The notes beneath the pieces were generated by a model that had not been told where the DNA came from, made no database searches, and worked only from the letters and a program-made list of their open reading frames with translations. This document shows, piece after piece, positions 47,067 to 55,364 of a stretch of 64,000 nt of DNA (position 1 is its first letter; each line of letters opens with the position of its first letter). This DNA is from Paenibacillus sinopodophylli. Lineage in GTDB: Bacteria > Bacillota > Bacilli > Paenibacillales > Paenibacillaceae. The DNA is taken from positions 1 to 64,000 of the forward strand of contig NZ_VDBO01000018.1 in assembly GCF_005930355.1 (NCBI RefSeq). Direction: 5' to 3'. The translations under genes and the position numbers were made by a program.

Positions 47067-47131
47067 AATGCCACTTGCATGGGCATAATTCGTAATGGCC
47101 AATGCCAGACGAGGATCACTCTTTCACATTC

Positions 47132-47464
47132 TCAAAATATGAACCTAACCAATGCCGCCGTGACAATACCGACGAGTACGGTAAGCAATAGGCTTTTCGA
47201 TATCAAAGCGGTAAGCAGCGTTGGAATCGTAATGATGATGTATGCCCAGTCAATTGCAGGCAGGGCGGGAAACGACTCTATGGGCTGAATCGCTTTCTGG
47301 ACTATCAAAGCCGTCAGTAGACAAACAGGAATATAAGTCAGCCATTTGACGACAGGAGCTGGAAGCTTCAGCTTGCGTATGGCGACAAACGGAAGGATGC
47401 GCGGAATAAACGTGACGATCGCACAGCAAAGTATGATGAGCAATATGTTCAGATCAACCTTCAT
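47132..47464 (-). CDS. azlD: AzlD-family branched-chain amino acid transport subunit
   Basis: 110 residues with four hydrophobic helices (about 5-22, 40-58, 65-85, 88-108) and the family opening ILLIILCCAIVTFIPRILPFVAI. AzlD is the small partner of AzlC in exporters of branched-chain amino acids. Its start overlaps the end of azlC by 4 bases (ATGA), so the two are coupled. Confidence 0.93.
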   Translation of the reverse strand: MKVDLNILLIILCCAIVTFIPRILPFVAIRKLKLPAPVVKWLTYIPVCLLTALIVQKAIQPIESFPALPAIDWAYIIITIPTLLTALISKSLLLTVLVGIVTAALVRFIF

Positions 47465-48180
47465 TTCTCAGCCACCGCCCCGATAGCAGCGCAAACCATC
47501 GTAGCAAGCAGAACTGCGATATAGCTCGAGAAAAATGCCGAGAAAATATAGACAGCCATGGCTGTATATACAACGAGCATAAGATAGTATCTCAGCTTGG
47601 AAGAGGGCAAGGCAACCAGTTGCAATACGAGCAGCGCGACAAACATGGCCGTTAATGCATAATCAAACCCTAGCGCTTCCGGGTTCCCGATCCAGCTTCC
47701 CAGCCATCCGCCTGCGACGCAGGCCGCAATCCAAGTAAGGTAGGCTGTGATATTCAAGCCGTTCATCCAGCGGTCGCTAAGCGGCAGTCCTTTGGAGGTG
47801 CGCAGAGAGGCTACTCCGAACGATTCGTCAGTCAAAAGTGCTCCTATGCCTATATTGTTTAGCAGGGAGTAGCGGGTAAAGTGAGTAGACAATGCCGCAC
47901 TCATCAGGAAATGACGCAGGTTAACAATAAATACGGTAGCAATAATAGCCGAAGGCGGGCTCATGGCAGCTAGCATAGCACAAAAAATAAACTGTGACGC
48001 GCCTGCGTAGACCAATGCCGACAGCAGCCCAATTTCCATAATGCTTAGATGAGCGGAATTTCCGACAACCCCAGCGGCAAATCCGATTCCGATATAGCCC
48101 AGAAGGGTAGGGATGCAATCCCGCACACCTTGCATGAATGAGAGTTGATGTTCCTTGTCCAGCTTTAATTCCATTTCCAA
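47461..48180 (-). CDS. azlC: AzlC-family branched-chain amino acid permease
   Basis: 239 residues from a TTG at 48180, which has GAGGAGG 8 bases upstream; an ATG at 48213 would add 11 residues with no site, an ATG at 48174 would remove 2. Core GVRDCIPTLLGYIGIGFAAGVVG, LVYAGASQFIFCAMLAA, NLRHFLMSAAL and LTDESFGVA are diagnostic of AzlC. About six to seven membrane helices. With AzlD it should form an exporter for branched-chain amino acids or analogues. No AzlB-like regulator is adjacent. Confidence 0.93.
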   Translation of the reverse strand: MEMELKLDKEHQLSFMQGVRDCIPTLLGYIGIGFAAGVVGNSAHLSIMEIGLLSALVYAGASQFIFCAMLAAMSPPSAIIATVFIVNLRHFLMSAALSTHFTRYSLLNNIGIGALLTDESFGVASLRTSKGLPLSDRWMNGLNITAYLTWIAACVAGGWLGSWIGNPEALGFDYALTAMFVALLVLQLVALPSSKLRYYLMLVVYTAMAVYIFSAFFSSYIAVLLATMVCAAIGAVAEK

Positions 48181-48333
48181 TTGAGCAGCCTCCTCGTTCC
48201 AACCATTATACATGAAGAAGGCTGAGTGATTTCAGATGACTTCGGAAATGGGAAGGCAAACGGCAAGTTACAGCTCCTTTGACGGGCAGTTAATAGAGAT
48301 ATTTTAATGAAAAAATCAAATGTCTATTGTCAT

Positions 48334-48348
48334 TGAGAATTATTATCA
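48334..48348 (+). promoter_or_regulatory. Fur box upstream of the AraC-lipoprotein gene
   Basis: TGAGAATTATTATCA matches the Bacillus 7-1-7 Fur site TGATAATnATTATCA at 14 of 15 positions, 65 bases before the ATG at 48413. Confidence 0.85.
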
Positions 48349-48412
48349 ATTATAATGGATGGTAGTTTGTGATCGATAGGCGGTTATGTTTAGAAGGGAA
48401 TGAAATGACACC

Positions 48413-50374
48413 ATGAAAATGAGTGATCACCTATTGCTATGGAACCAGGCCTCAATCAAAGTGATGGATGTGCGTTACACGATCATGGAGCCAGGCGAGG
48501 AACTCTGTTCCTACCGCTTGCCATCGAGCGCATTTGTGTATGCCATTCGAGGCAGCGCAAAGGCAAAGCTGGATGGAACGGCAATCATTGTGGAGCGATT
48601 TCATGTTTTGCATGGCGGCAAGGGGATGTGCCTGGATATTGCCGTGGAGGATTTTTTTGAGTACTATATGATTTTTTATAAAGCATCTCTCAATCTGCCT
48701 GCTCGCCAACCATTGTTGAAGCTGATGGAGACAGATAATCCGTTTCAGCTTCAATACAGCTTTACCCCAGAATATCCGATACCCTTATATCATAGAGTGG
48801 AGCGGATGGAACGAGAATGGCTGCAGCCGAGCATGTTGGAGAAATTACATATCAAAATCTTATTCTATCAGTTCGTACACGAACTTCTGAGCCAGATGAG
48901 CAGGCAAGGGATTCAGGGTAAAAAGGTTGATCTCGTATCTCAGGCCATTAGATATCTTCAGGAGCATTATGCGGATCGAGTTACGCTGGATGAGCTTGCC
49001 GAACTGCTCGATTGCAGCGTGAGCTATTTGTCTAGAAAGTTCAAGCAGTCGGTGGGGAAGAGTCCTATCGATTATATGATTGCCGTTCGCATCGACAAGG
49101 CGAAGGAGCTGCTGCTGAATACGGATGCTACTTTGCAAGAAATTGCAGAGAGTGTGGGGTTCGCGGATGACAGCTACTTTAATCGGATGTTCAAAAAACA
49201 GGCAGGCATGTCGCTAGGGCAATATAAAGCAAGTGTTCAAAATAATCCTGCCGATGGTTCAAGATATGCAATTGTCCCGCGCAAATTCAGACGTTATATT
49301 GGTAATGGTTATGAAAATCATTATCAATACAAGAAAGTGGGAATATCTCCAATGTACAGAGGATCAAGAACACCAATGGCTGCATCACTATTGCTTTGTT
49401 TTGTTTTATTGCTGAGCGCTTGCTCGGCAGGCACGTCCAATACGAATTCAACAAATGGAGGCACAGCCCCTTCAAGCACGAATGTCTCAACTACAGCTCC
49501 AGTGTCAACGGATGCAGCTTCTGCTGAAACCCCAAGAGTCGTTAAGCACGCAATGGGAGAAGCGACAATTACGGGTACGCCTGAACGCGTCGTTATTCTT
49601 ACTAATGAAGGTACAGAGGCGCTTCTTGCCGTAGGTGTTAAACCTGTGGGAGCTGTTCAATCCTGGATTGGCGATCCTTGGTACGACCATATCAAGGACG
49701 AGATGCAGGAGGTTACAGCGGTTGGCGACGAATTGCAGCCGAATATTGAATTGATTGCCAGCCTGAAGCCTGACCTGATTATCGGAAACAAGGTGAGACA
49801 GGATAAAATATATGACCAGCTAAGTCAGATCGCTCCAACGGTGTTTGCGGAGGATTTGGGCGGAGACTGGAAGATCAACTTCAAGCTGTACATGGAAGCT
49901 GTGAATAAGACTGAAGAGGGCGACAAGGCGATGGCTGAATTTGACAAGCGCGTTGCCGAGGTGAAAGCTAAGATTGGCAGTAAAGCGGATACGAAAGTAT
50001 CGGTGGCGCGCTTCTCGGCTTCTCAGGTTCGCATTTATCAGAAGCAAACGTTCTCTGGCGTACTATTAAATGAACTTGGCTTCGCACGTCCTGAATCACA
50101 GGACAAGGATTCCTTCATTGAGGTCATGTCCAAAGAAACGATTCCTAGCATGGACGGGGATGTCTTGTTCTATTTTGTAACAGAAGCTGCTGGCAAGACG
50201 GACGCTGCCAAAGTGGTGGAAGAGTGGATGAATGATCCTTTATTCAAAAAATTAAATGTCGTGCAAAACAACAAGGTCGTGAAAGTAGATGAAGCGATTT
50301 GGAATACGGCCGGAGGCTACAAGGCGGCGAACTTGCTGCTTGATGAGATTGTTGCCTACTTTGACATCAAGTAA
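48413..50374 (+). CDS. AraC regulator fused in frame to a siderophore-binding lipoprotein
   Basis: One open frame of 653 residues. Residues 1-160: cupin-type sensing domain; 170-272: double AraC HTH (VTLDELAELLDCSVSYLSRKF..LQEIAESVGFADDSYFNRMFKKQAG). Residues 275-313: linker whose DNA contains a near-perfect Fur box. From M314 (or M322) a complete lipoprotein signal begins: hydrophobic LLLCFVLLL and lipobox LSAC. Then a FecB/FhuD-type binding domain (about 375-650: VIILTNEG-like strand, PDLIIGNKVRQDKIYDQLSQIAPTVF). Btr of B. subtilis joins the same two domains, but without a signal peptide. Here either the full chain spans the membrane once (DNA binding inside, siderophore binding outside), or an internal promoter and start make a separate lipoprotein; both may occur. 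FecCD permeases follow. AAGGG precedes the first ATG at some distance. Confidence 0.88.
   Translation: MKMSDHLLLWNQASIKVMDVRYTIMEPGEELCSYRLPSSAFVYAIRGSAKAKLDGTAIIVERFHVLHGGKGMCLDIAVEDFFEYYMIFYKASLNLPARQPLLKLMETDNPFQLQYSFTPEYPIPLYHRVERMEREWLQPSMLEKLHIKILFYQFVHELLSQMSRQGIQGKKVDLVSQAIRYLQEHYADRVTLDELAELLDCSVSYLSRKFKQSVGKSPIDYMIAVRIDKAKELLLNTDATLQEIAESVGFADDSYFNRMFKKQAGMSLGQYKASVQNNPADGSRYAIVPRKFRRYIGNGYENHYQYKKVGISPMYRGSRTPMAASLLLCFVLLLSACSAGTSNTNSTNGGTAPSSTNVSTTAPVSTDAASAETPRVVKHAMGEATITGTPERVVILTNEGTEALLAVGVKPVGAVQSWIGDPWYDHIKDEMQEVTAVGDELQPNIELIASLKPDLIIGNKVRQDKIYDQLSQIAPTVFAEDLGGDWKINFKLYMEAVNKTEEGDKAMAEFDKRVAEVKAKIGSKADTKVSVARFSASQVRIYQKQTFSGVLLNELGFARPESQDKDSFIEVMSKETIPSMDGDVLFYFVTEAAGKTDAAKVVEEWMNDPLFKKLNVVQNNKVVKVDEAIWNTAGGYKAANLLLDEIVAYFDIK
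49312..49326 (+). promoter_or_regulatory. Fur box inside the coding sequence, before the internal lipoprotein start
   Basis: TGAAAATCATTATCA matches TGATAATnATTATCA at 14 of 15 positions. It lies 26 bases before the internal ATG at 49352 (M314) and in the protein encodes part of ENHYQY. It marks the point where the AraC and lipoprotein genes are separate in related loci. Confidence 0.85.
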
Positions 50375-50393
50375 TTTGGCATTATAGATGAGC

Positions 50394-50430
50394 AAGCTGA
50401 CGTCGTGACTATCAGACGTCAGCTTATTTA
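50394..50430 (+). terminator. Hairpin between the lipoprotein and permease genes
   Basis: AAGCTGACGTC/GACGTCAGCTT perfect 11-bp stem, 9-base loop, then ATTTATG. The tail is short of T, so it may be a partial terminator or an mRNA-stabilising stem that keeps binding protein above permease level. Confidence 0.65.
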
Positions 50431-50453
50431 TGTAAGGAGAGGAGTGAACACGC

Positions 50454-51464
50454 ATGGCTTTAGTGCTGCACAGTCGCAGGAGCAAGCTTACGGGTCTGGT
50501 CATTGGCGTTCTGCTGCTGCTTACCGGCATGCTTGCCAGTATCTTGTACGGCATTCATACCTTTGAGATCGGACAGGTATGGCTGGCTTATACCCAATTC
50601 GATGATTCCGACGCTCACATTATTATTACGAATACTCGGATGCCTCGTGTGCTCATTGCGGCAGCGGTAGGGGGAAGCCTGGCTATTGCGGGAGCCATCA
50701 TGCAGGTGCTGACGAGGAATCCGTTAGCCTCGCCTTCCATATTCGGCATTAACGCAGGTGCTGTATTGTTTATCGTTATCGGGCTGGCCGTTCTCGGTTC
50801 TTCGTTGACGATGAACGGCATGGTGTGGATTGCTCTGTTGGGTGCAGCAGTGACTTCACTGCTGGTGTTTACGCTTGGCTTCCAGGGGAGAAGCGGCTTT
50901 GAACCCATCAGGCTTACTCTGGCGGGTGCATCCGTTGCGGCATTTGCTTCATCCGTAACTTCAGGCATCATGCTGGTGAATAAACAATCGCTTGAGGCTG
51001 CCTTGTTCTGGATGATTGGTTCGGTGTCAGGCAGGCAACTCGATCATTTGCTCATTGTGCTGCCTTATCTCGTTATTGGCTGGATTTTATCGCTGCTGCT
51101 GACGGGCTCACTTAATGTAATGGCATTAGGAGATGACAGCGCGAAGAGTCTGGGCCAGCGGATGCTGCTCATCCGCGGACTATCGGTCATTGCCGTTGTT
51201 TTTCTGGCGGGGAGCTCAGTCGCCATAGCTGGTCCAATCGCCTTCATCGGCTTAATCGTGCCGCATCTTTGCCGGTTTCTGGTAGGCAACGATTATCGCT
51301 GGCTGCTGCCCTATTGCGCACTAACGGGTGGCCTTCTGCTCGTATGTGCGGATCTTGTTTCGCGTTTCATCCTTATGCCTAAGGAAGTTCCTGTTGGCGT
51401 CGCAACCGCGCTTATTGGCGTACCATTCCTGATTCATGTGGCGAGAAGGAGGAAGCATGCATAG
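50454..51464 (+). CDS. FecCD-family iron-siderophore permease (first subunit)
   Basis: 336 residues, about nine to ten membrane helices. Family marks: TRMPRVLIAAAVGGSLAIAGAIMQVLTRNPLASPSIFGINAGA near the N terminus and AGPIAFIGLIVPHLCRFLVGNDYRW (the ATPase-contact EAA-like loop) near the C terminus. AAGGAGAGGAG before the ATG. Its last 8 bases overlap the second permease. With it, and with the upstream lipoprotein domain, it forms the membrane part of a ferric siderophore importer. Confidence 0.95.
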   Translation: MALVLHSRRSKLTGLVIGVLLLLTGMLASILYGIHTFEIGQVWLAYTQFDDSDAHIIITNTRMPRVLIAAAVGGSLAIAGAIMQVLTRNPLASPSIFGINAGAVLFIVIGLAVLGSSLTMNGMVWIALLGAAVTSLLVFTLGFQGRSGFEPIRLTLAGASVAAFASSVTSGIMLVNKQSLEAALFWMIGSVSGRQLDHLLIVLPYLVIGWILSLLLTGSLNVMALGDDSAKSLGQRMLLIRGLSVIAVVFLAGSSVAIAGPIAFIGLIVPHLCRFLVGNDYRWLLPYCALTGGLLLVCADLVSRFILMPKEVPVGVATALIGVPFLIHVARRRKHA

Positions 51465-52458
51465 AGGGAAAAACCAAAAAGCATTCTTTATTGTAGTCGT
51501 GCTTAGTCTCGCGATGTTGGCATTGTCTATCATTTGCTTGTCCATTGGCGGGACGAGCATCCCTTTGAAGGAAACGTTTCTGTCTCTTATCGGCAAGAAC
51601 GAGGAAGGCAGTAATTTGATCATTATGCAGTTCCGCTTGCCTCGCATACTTGCTGCCCTATTGATTGGAGCTGCCTTGGCGGTTGCCGGTGCCGTACTTC
51701 AAGGTGTCATTCGCAACCCGCTGGCCTCCCCGGATCTGCTGGGCGTGACGGGAGGAGCATCGGTAGCCGTTGTTGCATTCATGACTCTATTCACTGGCTA
51801 CAGCATCCACTGGGTACCGTTTATCGCTGTTGCGGGTGCGTTCCTTGTCGCTGTCATGAATTATGCATTAGCTTGGAAAAACGGTATTTCCCCCTTTAGG
51901 CTTGTCCTGATCGGCATAGGCATATCTACTGCCATGGGCGCGCTGACGATGTTTCTGCTTATCAGCGGTCCTGCCTACCTAGCCGCGCAGGTGCTGAACT
52001 GGATGACGGGAAGCATCTACGGGACGAGTTGGAAATATATTGAGGTGCTGTGGCCGTGGATCGCCGCGTTCATCCCCTTGTCCATTCTTTACGCCAAAGA
52101 GCTGAATGTGCAAGCTCTAGGGGAAGCGACTGCTGTCGGCCTTGGGAGCAGGCTCCAGCTTAGCCGAATGGTTTTGTTGTTTTATAGCGTTGCGCTAGCA
52201 GGAGCTGCCGTCGGTGTGGCTGGCACGATCTCGTTTATCGGGTTATTGGCGCCGCATATGGCGAGAAAGCTAGTAGGTCATTCGTATAAGCTGGTCATCC
52301 CTGTATCGGCTTTACTTGGTGCCATGATTTTATTGCTCGCAGATTTGGCTGGACGTATGCTCTTCCAGCCGCTGGACATTCCTGCAGGCGTCTTTACCGC
52401 CGGAATTGGTGCACCTTTCTTTATGTATCTGCTGTTTAAACGGAAAGCGGCAGATTAG
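51457..52458 (+). CDS. FecCD-family iron-siderophore permease (second subunit)
   Basis: 333 residues, about nine to ten membrane helices. RLPRILAALLIGAALAVAGAVLQGVIRNPLASPDLLGVTGGA and VAGTISFIGLLAPHMARKLVGHSYK are diagnostic. The start at 51457 has AAGGAGG 4 bases upstream; the ATG at 51436 does not. No ATPase gene follows, as in the B. subtilis FeuABC system where YusV, encoded elsewhere, supplies the ATPase; the same sharing is inferred here. Confidence 0.95.
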   Translation: MHRGKNQKAFFIVVVLSLAMLALSIICLSIGGTSIPLKETFLSLIGKNEEGSNLIIMQFRLPRILAALLIGAALAVAGAVLQGVIRNPLASPDLLGVTGGASVAVVAFMTLFTGYSIHWVPFIAVAGAFLVAVMNYALAWKNGISPFRLVLIGIGISTAMGALTMFLLISGPAYLAAQVLNWMTGSIYGTSWKYIEVLWPWIAAFIPLSILYAKELNVQALGEATAVGLGSRLQLSRMVLLFYSVALAGAAVGVAGTISFIGLLAPHMARKLVGHSYKLVIPVSALLGAMILLLADLAGRMLFQPLDIPAGVFTAGIGAPFFMYLLFKRKAAD

Positions 52459-52900
52459 CAGTAGCTGGGATATCCATGCAAGGCTCAACTTAGGCATCTA
52501 TATTGTACAGCGTTTAGTATTCATGCATGGTCGTATTGGAGTTCGACGGCTATCCTGCATCTGGTGCAGGGTAGCCTACATCCCTACCTACATCCTTATA
52601 TACAAGGCTCCCTATCACTCGCTTAAACGTCCTCTATTTGTACTCCTTGTTTCATTGGCACTCGAGAGCTCCCATCCACCTACTCCAAGTGACTGTTCTC
52701 GCATGACCCTTCCAGCACAAAGCTGCGATTTTCAAAATGATCAGTTGATTTATGCTTAAATTCAGGAGCCGAAATGTTATGATAGTAAGGATAGTTTATC
52801 AAGCAGGCAGGTTTATTTTTTGTTTCAACGGGGCAAGTTTGACTGGAAATGGTTAATGATGTTTAATGTTAAACAACTTAAGTTGAATGGAGTGGGAAAT
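52459..52900. other. Intergenic stretch with one strong hairpin
   Basis: No gene supported. GGCTATCCTGCAT/(GT)GCAGGGTAGCC (52548-52576) forms a 10-bp stem without a T run. The stretch ends with the upstream region of the LemA gene; a TTG-started extension of that frame (52820) has no ribosome site. Confidence 0.5.
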
Positions 52901-53446
52901 ATGGAATTAATTATTGGAATTGGTATTGTGGTCATAGTGGTTATCTATGTCATCGCAACGTATAACGGCTTAGTGAAAATGAGGAATTGGGTGAAGGAGT
53001 CCTGGAGTCAGATCGATGTACAGCTCAAGCGGCGGCATGATCTAATTCCCAACCTGCTTGAGACAGTGAAAGGCTATGCCAAGCATGAGCAGGAAACGTT
53101 GAAGCTCGTTATTCAAGCTCGCAATCAGATGCTGAGCGGTACGCCGAATGAGAGGATTGAAGCGGACAATCAGCTGCAAGGCACGTTGAAATCAATCTTT
53201 GCGCTTAGCGAGGCGTATCCTGATCTGAAAGCGAATCAGAACTTTCTGAGCCTGCAGGAGGAGCTAACCAATTCGGAAAACAAAGTAGCTTTTTCCCGTC
53301 AGCTTTATAATAAGACAGTGGCTGAATACAATATTAAAAGGGAGTCGTTCCCGTCAAATCTTATCGCAGGAATGTTCAGTTTCAAAGAAGAGCAGCTGCT
53401 AGTTACTCCTGAGGCGGAGAAATCGGTGCCTAAAATTACTTTTTAA
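52901..53446 (+). CDS. LemA-family protein
   Basis: 181 residues. One N-terminal membrane helix (about 3-22, LIIGIGIVVIVVIYVIATYN), then the LemA helical bundle: NGLVKMRNWVKESWSQIDVQLKRRHDLIPNLLETVKGYAKHEQ, IFALSEAYPDLKANQNFLSLQEELTNSENKVAFSRQLYNKTVAEYN, FPSNLIAGMF. Function unclear; it is a common neighbour of HtpX proteases. TGGAG before the ATG at 52901 makes this the start. Confidence 0.95.
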   Translation: MELIIGIGIVVIVVIYVIATYNGLVKMRNWVKESWSQIDVQLKRRHDLIPNLLETVKGYAKHEQETLKLVIQARNQMLSGTPNERIEADNQLQGTLKSIFALSEAYPDLKANQNFLSLQEELTNSENKVAFSRQLYNKTVAEYNIKRESFPSNLIAGMFSFKEEQLLVTPEAEKSVPKITF

Positions 53447-53510
53447 ATAAGAAGTAACGATAATTAAAGAGCGGTTATCATCATAAGCACCAAAGCAAAG
53501 GATGTCGGTT

Positions 53511-54395
53511 ATGCTATACAAACAGATTGAACAAAACAAGCGCAAAACACTGCTGCTTGTCCTGCTCTTTGTTGTCATTGTTCTTGGAGCGGGTATGGCA
53601 GTCAGTTATTTAGGATTCGGGGATCTATGGACGGGCTCCATCATAGCCGCGGTTATCCTGCTTGTGTATCTTCCAGTCACTTATTTGTCAGCAAGCTCTC
53701 AAGTGCTTCGTATGTCGGGTGCAACGCTGGCGAGTGAAACGACCTATAAGCAGTTGTATCATATTGTGGAGGAGCTCTGCATTCCAGCGCGAATTCCGAT
53801 GCCGAAGATTTATATTATTAACGATCCTTCCCCGAATGCTTTCGCAACAGGTATTAAGCCTGAGAAAGGGGCAGTTGCTTTCACGACTGGCTTGCTGAAC
53901 CAGTTGAACAGAGAGGAGCTTGAGGCGGTCGCCGCCCATGAGCTGGCCCATATCCGTAACTACGATATTCGGCTCATGACGATCACAATCGCACTTATAT
54001 CAGTTGTTGCCATCATTGCGGATATCGGAACGAGAATGCTTTTTACTCAAAGGCGGAGCAGCAACAAGAAAACTCACCCAGCGGTGTATATCATTGCGCT
54101 TCTTTTTGTTTTGCTATCTCCTCTGGCGGCGAGATTCGTCCATTTGGCCGTTTCACGAAACCGAGAGTACTTGGCAGATGCAACGGCCGTTGAGATGACT
54201 CGCAATTCCTTAGGCCTGCAAAATGCACTCCGCAAAATAAGCGCTAGCAATCTAGATGTGAATAAAGCTAGGAAGGCGACAGCGTCGCTATATATTTCGA
54301 GTCCTTACAGCAATCAGCGCAAAAAACAGAAAACCAGCTGGTTTAGCACACACCCTTCACTGGAATCTCGAATCGAGCGGCTGGGGCGGATGTAA
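53511..54395 (+). CDS. htpX: HtpX-like membrane zinc protease (M48)
   Basis: 294 residues. Starts MLYKQIEQNKRKT as in HtpX proteins, with AAAGGATG 5-9 bases upstream (the ATG at 53502 is less likely). Two N-terminal membrane helices, zinc site AAHELAHIRNYD, two more helices, then the third zinc ligand in NREYLADATAVEMTR. It removes damaged membrane proteins under envelope stress. It follows lemA by about 65 bases; the lemA-htpX pair is widely conserved. Confidence 0.95.
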   Translation: MLYKQIEQNKRKTLLLVLLFVVIVLGAGMAVSYLGFGDLWTGSIIAAVILLVYLPVTYLSASSQVLRMSGATLASETTYKQLYHIVEELCIPARIPMPKIYIINDPSPNAFATGIKPEKGAVAFTTGLLNQLNREELEAVAAHELAHIRNYDIRLMTITIALISVVAIIADIGTRMLFTQRRSSNKKTHPAVYIIALLFVLLSPLAARFVHLAVSRNREYLADATAVEMTRNSLGLQNALRKISASNLDVNKARKATASLYISSPYSNQRKKQKTSWFSTHPSLESRIERLGRM

Positions 54396-54472
54396 CTTGG
54401 ACGGGAATGGTTCCTTATTGGAAAAGGAGTACGTTCTGCTATTAGCTTGAACATGCGTTATGCGCGAATCTT

Positions 54473-54496
54473 AACCCCCGATAAGGGGGTTTTTGT
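54473..54496 (+). terminator. Terminator of lemA-htpX
   Basis: AACCCCC-gataa-GGGGGTT followed by TTTG. Confidence 0.92.
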
Positions 54497-54608
54497 ATTT
54501 TAACAGAGCTCTGTGCGTCATCGCGTATCTCTCCGCCTTTAGCTCGGCACCATGTGAACCGATTACGCATCTGATATATAGAAGTTTAATAGAATCGAGG
54601 TGATCGGT

Positions 54609-54869
54609 ATGGGTAGACTGAAAGCGGTTCGTCAGCCTGACTTAGTGTTGATCAGTTGGACAAGAAATCCGCTTGTTCCCGGATCAGCGCGCCGAATCGT
54701 TTCTGCACGCGTCATTGGCAGCGCTGAGCCCTGCAAAGCTACATTAGTACCTAATGGATTGCTAAGTACTGCTTTGAGTTGCCTGTTGGACGATTTCAAG
54801 ATCGTGTACCAGAAAAAAACGTCCAATGTGAGCGGCTATTTGCTGCTGCAGCGTTTTCGGAATGTGTAA
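54609..54869 (+). CDS. Small hypothetical protein
   Basis: 86 residues, basic, soluble, starting MGRLKAVRQPDLVLISWTRN and ending DDFKIVYQKKTSNVSGYLLLQRF. GAGGTGATC lies 8 bases before the ATG at 54609. No motif recognised. It stands alone between two terminators. Confidence 0.75.
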   Translation: MGRLKAVRQPDLVLISWTRNPLVPGSARRIVSARVIGSAEPCKATLVPNGLLSTALSCLLDDFKIVYQKKTSNVSGYLLLQRFRNV

Positions 54870-54873
54870 GGTG

Positions 54874-54908
54874 GGGAGGAGCGGCGGGAGTCGCTCCCTT
54901 TTTTTTTG
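54874..54908 (+). terminator. Terminator of the small hypothetical gene
   Basis: GGGAGGAGCG .. CGCTCCC stem followed by nine or more T. Confidence 0.92.
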
Positions 54909-55037
54909 AAGTAGGAGCTGAGGTTCCTCAGAGATAATGACATAAAGCAGGACTATTGTATCATTTTGTCGAAATCTACCAAATGAGGGTTTATACTAGA
55001 AGCACACATTACAAACCGTTTACTCAAGGAGGCTGCC

Positions 55038-55364
55038 ATGCCTGTTTATCATAAATTAGTGCGCGATCGGATACCGGAGATTATAGAGAAGCAAGGCTTA
55101 ACTGCATATACGAGAGTATTGGATACAAAGGAGTATCTTGTAGAGCTTCGCACGAAGCTACAGGAAGAGACGAATGAATATTTGGAAGCGGAAACTGATG
55201 CTGCTGCGGTTGAGGAGCTTGCGGATATATTGGAGCTACTGCATGCACTCGGAGAAGCCCATGGTGTAACTACAGAGCAGCTTGAGCAGGTGCGTGCCGA
55301 GAAGGCGAAGAAGCGCGGAGGATTTAAGGAGCAAGTGTACCTTATTGAGGTGAGAGATGCCTGA
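55038..55364 (+). CDS. MazG-like nucleotide pyrophosphohydrolase
   Basis: 108 residues, all helical. PVYHKLVRDRIPEII start, then the metal-binding helices LRTKLQEETNEYLEA and AVEELADILELLHALGEAHG (ExxE..ExxD pattern) of the all-alpha NTP pyrophosphohydrolase superfamily, and a KRGGF end. It should hydrolyse a (d)NTP or related nucleotide to the monophosphate. CAAGGAGG before the ATG. It overlaps the next gene, a PLD-nuclease/helicase, by 8 bases, so the two are translated together; a joint role in clearing nucleotides or defending against foreign DNA is an inference. Confidence 0.9.
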   Translation: MPVYHKLVRDRIPEIIEKQGLTAYTRVLDTKEYLVELRTKLQEETNEYLEAETDAAAVEELADILELLHALGEAHGVTTEQLEQVRAEKAKKRGGFKEQVYLIEVRDA

